The notes under the pieces: generated by a model | Database searches by the model: none | What the model was told of the DNA's origin: nothing | The model's input: only the letters and a program-made list of their open reading frames with translations | Shown here: piece after piece, positions 62,386-64,000 of the stretch | Numbering within the stretch: the first letter of the stretch is position 1 | Layout: each line of letters starts with the position of its first letter | Position numbers and translations under genes: made by a program | Source: DATAUD01 sp036501665 | GTDB taxonomy: Bacteria > Verrucomicrobiota > Verrucomicrobiia > Limisphaerales > Palsa-1400 | Assembly (NCBI GenBank): GCA_036501665.1 | Contig: DASXZW010000023.1 | Coordinates: forward strand, 1-64,000 | DNA length: 64,000 bases | Direction: 5' to 3'

Positions 62386-64000
62386 AAATTACCGTTCCCG
62401 AGCTTTCCTTCGTTGTGTTGATCGGGGTGTCCGGTTCGGGCAAAAGCACGTTTGCTCGGAAACATTTCAAAACCACGGAAATTCTTTCTTCGGATTATTG
62501 TCGGGGCCTGGTGTCGGATGATGAAAATTCGCAGGCGGCGACACGCGACGCATTTGAAGTTTTGCATTTTATCGCCCGCAAACGGTTGGCGGCCGGGAAA
62601 CTTACCGTGGTTGATGCGACGAATGTGCAACCTGAATCGCGCAAATCACTTGTTCAAATTGCGCGTGAGTTTCATTGCTTGCCAGTGGCCATTGTCCTTG
62701 ACGTGCCAGAGAGGGTGGCGCACGACCGGAACAAGACTCGTCCTGACCGCAATTTTGGCCCGCACGTCATTCGGCAGCAAGCGCAGCAGTTGCATCGTTC
62801 CATGCGCGGGCTTGAGCGCGAAGGGTTTCGCCATGTCTTCGTTCTCAGATCATTGGAAGAAGTCGAGGCCGTGGTCATTGAGCGACAGCCGTTGTGGAAC
62901 AACTTGAAGAACGAGCATGGGCCGTTCGATATCATAGGCGATGTGCATGGGTGTTTCGATGAACTTTTCGAATTGCTTGCCCTGTTGGGTTACGCGGAGC
63001 AACCGGGGGGAGGCTGGAACCATCCTGACGGACGCAAGCTCGTGTTCGTCGGTGATTTGGTTGATCGAGGCCCCAAGATTCCCCAAGTCCTAAAATTGGC
63101 GATGAGCGCTGTTGCAAGCGGAGGGGCTTTTTGTGTTCCCGGCAATCACGACGTAAAGCTGATGCGGAAGTTGCGCGGGAAAGATGTTCAAATCACGCAT
63201 GGGCTTGGCGAATCTCTGGCACAACTTGCCGCCGAGTCTGATGAATTTCGCAAACAGGTTGGCGATTTCATTGACGACCTGGTCAGTCATTATGTTTTCG
63301 ACGACGGCAAGCTCGTAGTCGCGCACGCAGGCATGAAGGAATCCATGCAGGGGAGAGGCTCCGGCGCTGTGCGGGAATTCGCGCTCTTCGGTGAAACTAC
63401 CGGCGAGACCGATGAGTTTGGATTGCCGGTGCGTTATAATTGGGCCGCCGAATATCGAGGGGCAGCGATGGTGGTTTATGGACATACGCCGGTCCCGGAA
63501 CCTGCGTGGCTCAACCGGACAATCAACATTGATACGGGTTGTGTTTTTGGGGGAAAGCTGACGGCTTTGCGGTATCCCGAAAAGGAACTGGTTTCAGTTC
63601 CTGCAAAAAATACTTACGCGGAATCGCGCAAGCCATTTTTGCCTGCCGAAACACAGGCGCCGGTTTTATCCGCGCAACAGCAGCAGGACGATTTGCTTGA
63701 CCTTGCCGATGTGACGGGCAAACGGATCGTCGGGACGCGTTTGCATGGCAATGTAACCATTCGCGAGGAGAACGCCACTGCGGCTCTGGAAGTGATGAGC
63801 CGGTTCGCCGCGAATCCAAAGTGGCTGATTTATCTGCCGCCCACGATGTCGCCGAGCGAAACAAGCAGTGCGCCGGGTCTTTTGGAGCATCCTGCCGAAG
63901 CGTTTGCTTATTTTCGCCATGCCGGTGTGCCGCGAGTTGTCTGCGAGGAAAAACATATGGGGTCGCGGGCGGTGGTTATCGTCTGTCGTGATGAGGAGGC
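62382..64000 (+). CDS. pnkp: Polynucleotide kinase-phosphatase Pnkp (3' end outside window)
   Basis: 539 codons visible; the gene continues past 64000. The N-terminal kinase has P-loop GVSGSGKST with VDATN downstream. The phosphatase (about 183-400) has IIGDVHG, VGDLVDRG, VPGNHD and VYGHTP, the calcineurin-type two-metal motifs. The C-terminal adenylyltransferase begins at about 440 and includes EEKHMGSRAV, whose Lys is the expected nucleotidyl-acceptor. It heals 5'-OH and 2',3'-cyclic-phosphate ends and ligates RNA together with Hen1. ATG overlaps the HEAT gene stop. All visible catalytic motifs are intact. Confidence 0.94.
   Translation, partial: MKITVPELSFVVLIGVSGSGKSTFARKHFKTTEILSSDYCRGLVSDDENSQAATRDAFEVLHFIARKRLAAGKLTVVDATNVQPESRKSLVQIAREFHCLPVAIVLDVPERVAHDRNKTRPDRNFGPHVIRQQAQQLHRSMRGLEREGFRHVFVLRSLEEVEAVVIERQPLWNNLKNEHGPFDIIGDVHGCFDELFELLALLGYAEQPGGGWNHPDGRKLVFVGDLVDRGPKIPQVLKLAMSAVASGGAFCVPGNHDVKLMRKLRGKDVQITHGLGESLAQLAAESDEFRKQVGDFIDDLVSHYVFDDGKLVVAHAGMKESMQGRGSGAVREFALFGETTGETDEFGLPVRYNWAAEYRGAAMVVYGHTPVPEPAWLNRTINIDTGCVFGGKLTALRYPEKELVSVPAKNTYAESRKPFLPAETQAPVLSAQQQQDDLLDLADVTGKRIVGTRLHGNVTIREENATAALEVMSRFAANPKWLIYLPPTMSPSETSSAPGLLEHPAEAFAYFRHAGVPRVVCEEKHMGSRAVVIVCRDEE

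Overview
The window reads as chromosomal DNA of a Verrucomicrobia member, most like the Pedosphaera/Limisphaerales group (inference from gene content). Pointers are two secreted proteins with G/FTLIELL-type prepilin leaders, many FG-GAP/VCBS proteins ending in ASPIC/UnbV domains, paired Gfo/Idh/MocA oxidoreductases, an LpxD gene showing a Gram-negative outer membrane, and abundant GC-rich palindromic intergenic repeats. There is no rRNA, no CRISPR array and no IS transposase.

Layout. 0-9.3 kb: an atypical SDR protein, a fused HPr-EI-EIIA phosphotransferase, a pseudopilin-like protein, DAHP synthase, a DinJ-YafQ toxin-antitoxin pair, a small secreted Cys protein and a PilT-type ATPase. 9.3-16.6 kb (minus strand): a 2-aminoethylphosphonate (AEP) degradation operon, phnW ... 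phnA-phnY-pbfA, with a type II restriction-modification pair inside it. PhnW makes phosphonoacetaldehyde from AEP, PbfA makes it from hydroxylated AEP, PhnY oxidises it to phosphonoacetate, and PhnA releases phosphate and acetate. 16.9-26.7 kb: lipoprotein and pseudopilin, a REC-PAS regulator, small conserved proteins, an HrpB-like helicase, two sugar-type oxidoreductases, lpxD and tRNA-Gly(CCC).

26.76-31.25 kb: a 4.5-kb integrated element bounded by a 25-bp direct repeat of the tRNA-Gly 3' end. It carries a tyrosine integrase, an excisionase-like HTH protein, a zinc-ribbon protein, a divergently transcribed RHH-like protein, two small proteins and an HUH-type Rep. The attachment core lies inside the integrase reading frame. 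On excision the integrase would gain a different C-terminus, 71 codons long, encoded at the far end of the element and sitting directly upstream of rep. This is the most striking feature of the window.

31.4-58 kb: a YoaK-like membrane protein and a DUF302 protein, then a large exported-protein cluster. It holds five FG-GAP/ASPIC-UnbV genes (two fused two-lobed giants, one split pair, one TPR-linked form), a haem c-FG-GAP protein, a 1324-residue PA14/Ig-like protein, and a haem c-copper monooxygenase-like-TPR protein. A 28-bp inverted repeat flanks the first 9.5 kb of it. Tandem paralogues of unknown function and several dispersed repeats follow.

58-64 kb: a HEAT-like membrane protein, a roughly 235-bp MITE-like palindrome, and an RNA-repair operon hen1-HEAT repeat gene-pnkp with 4-bp overlaps at both junctions. 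pnkp runs off the window end. The HEAT gene between the two known RNA-repair genes is the second strongest candidate for an undescribed component.
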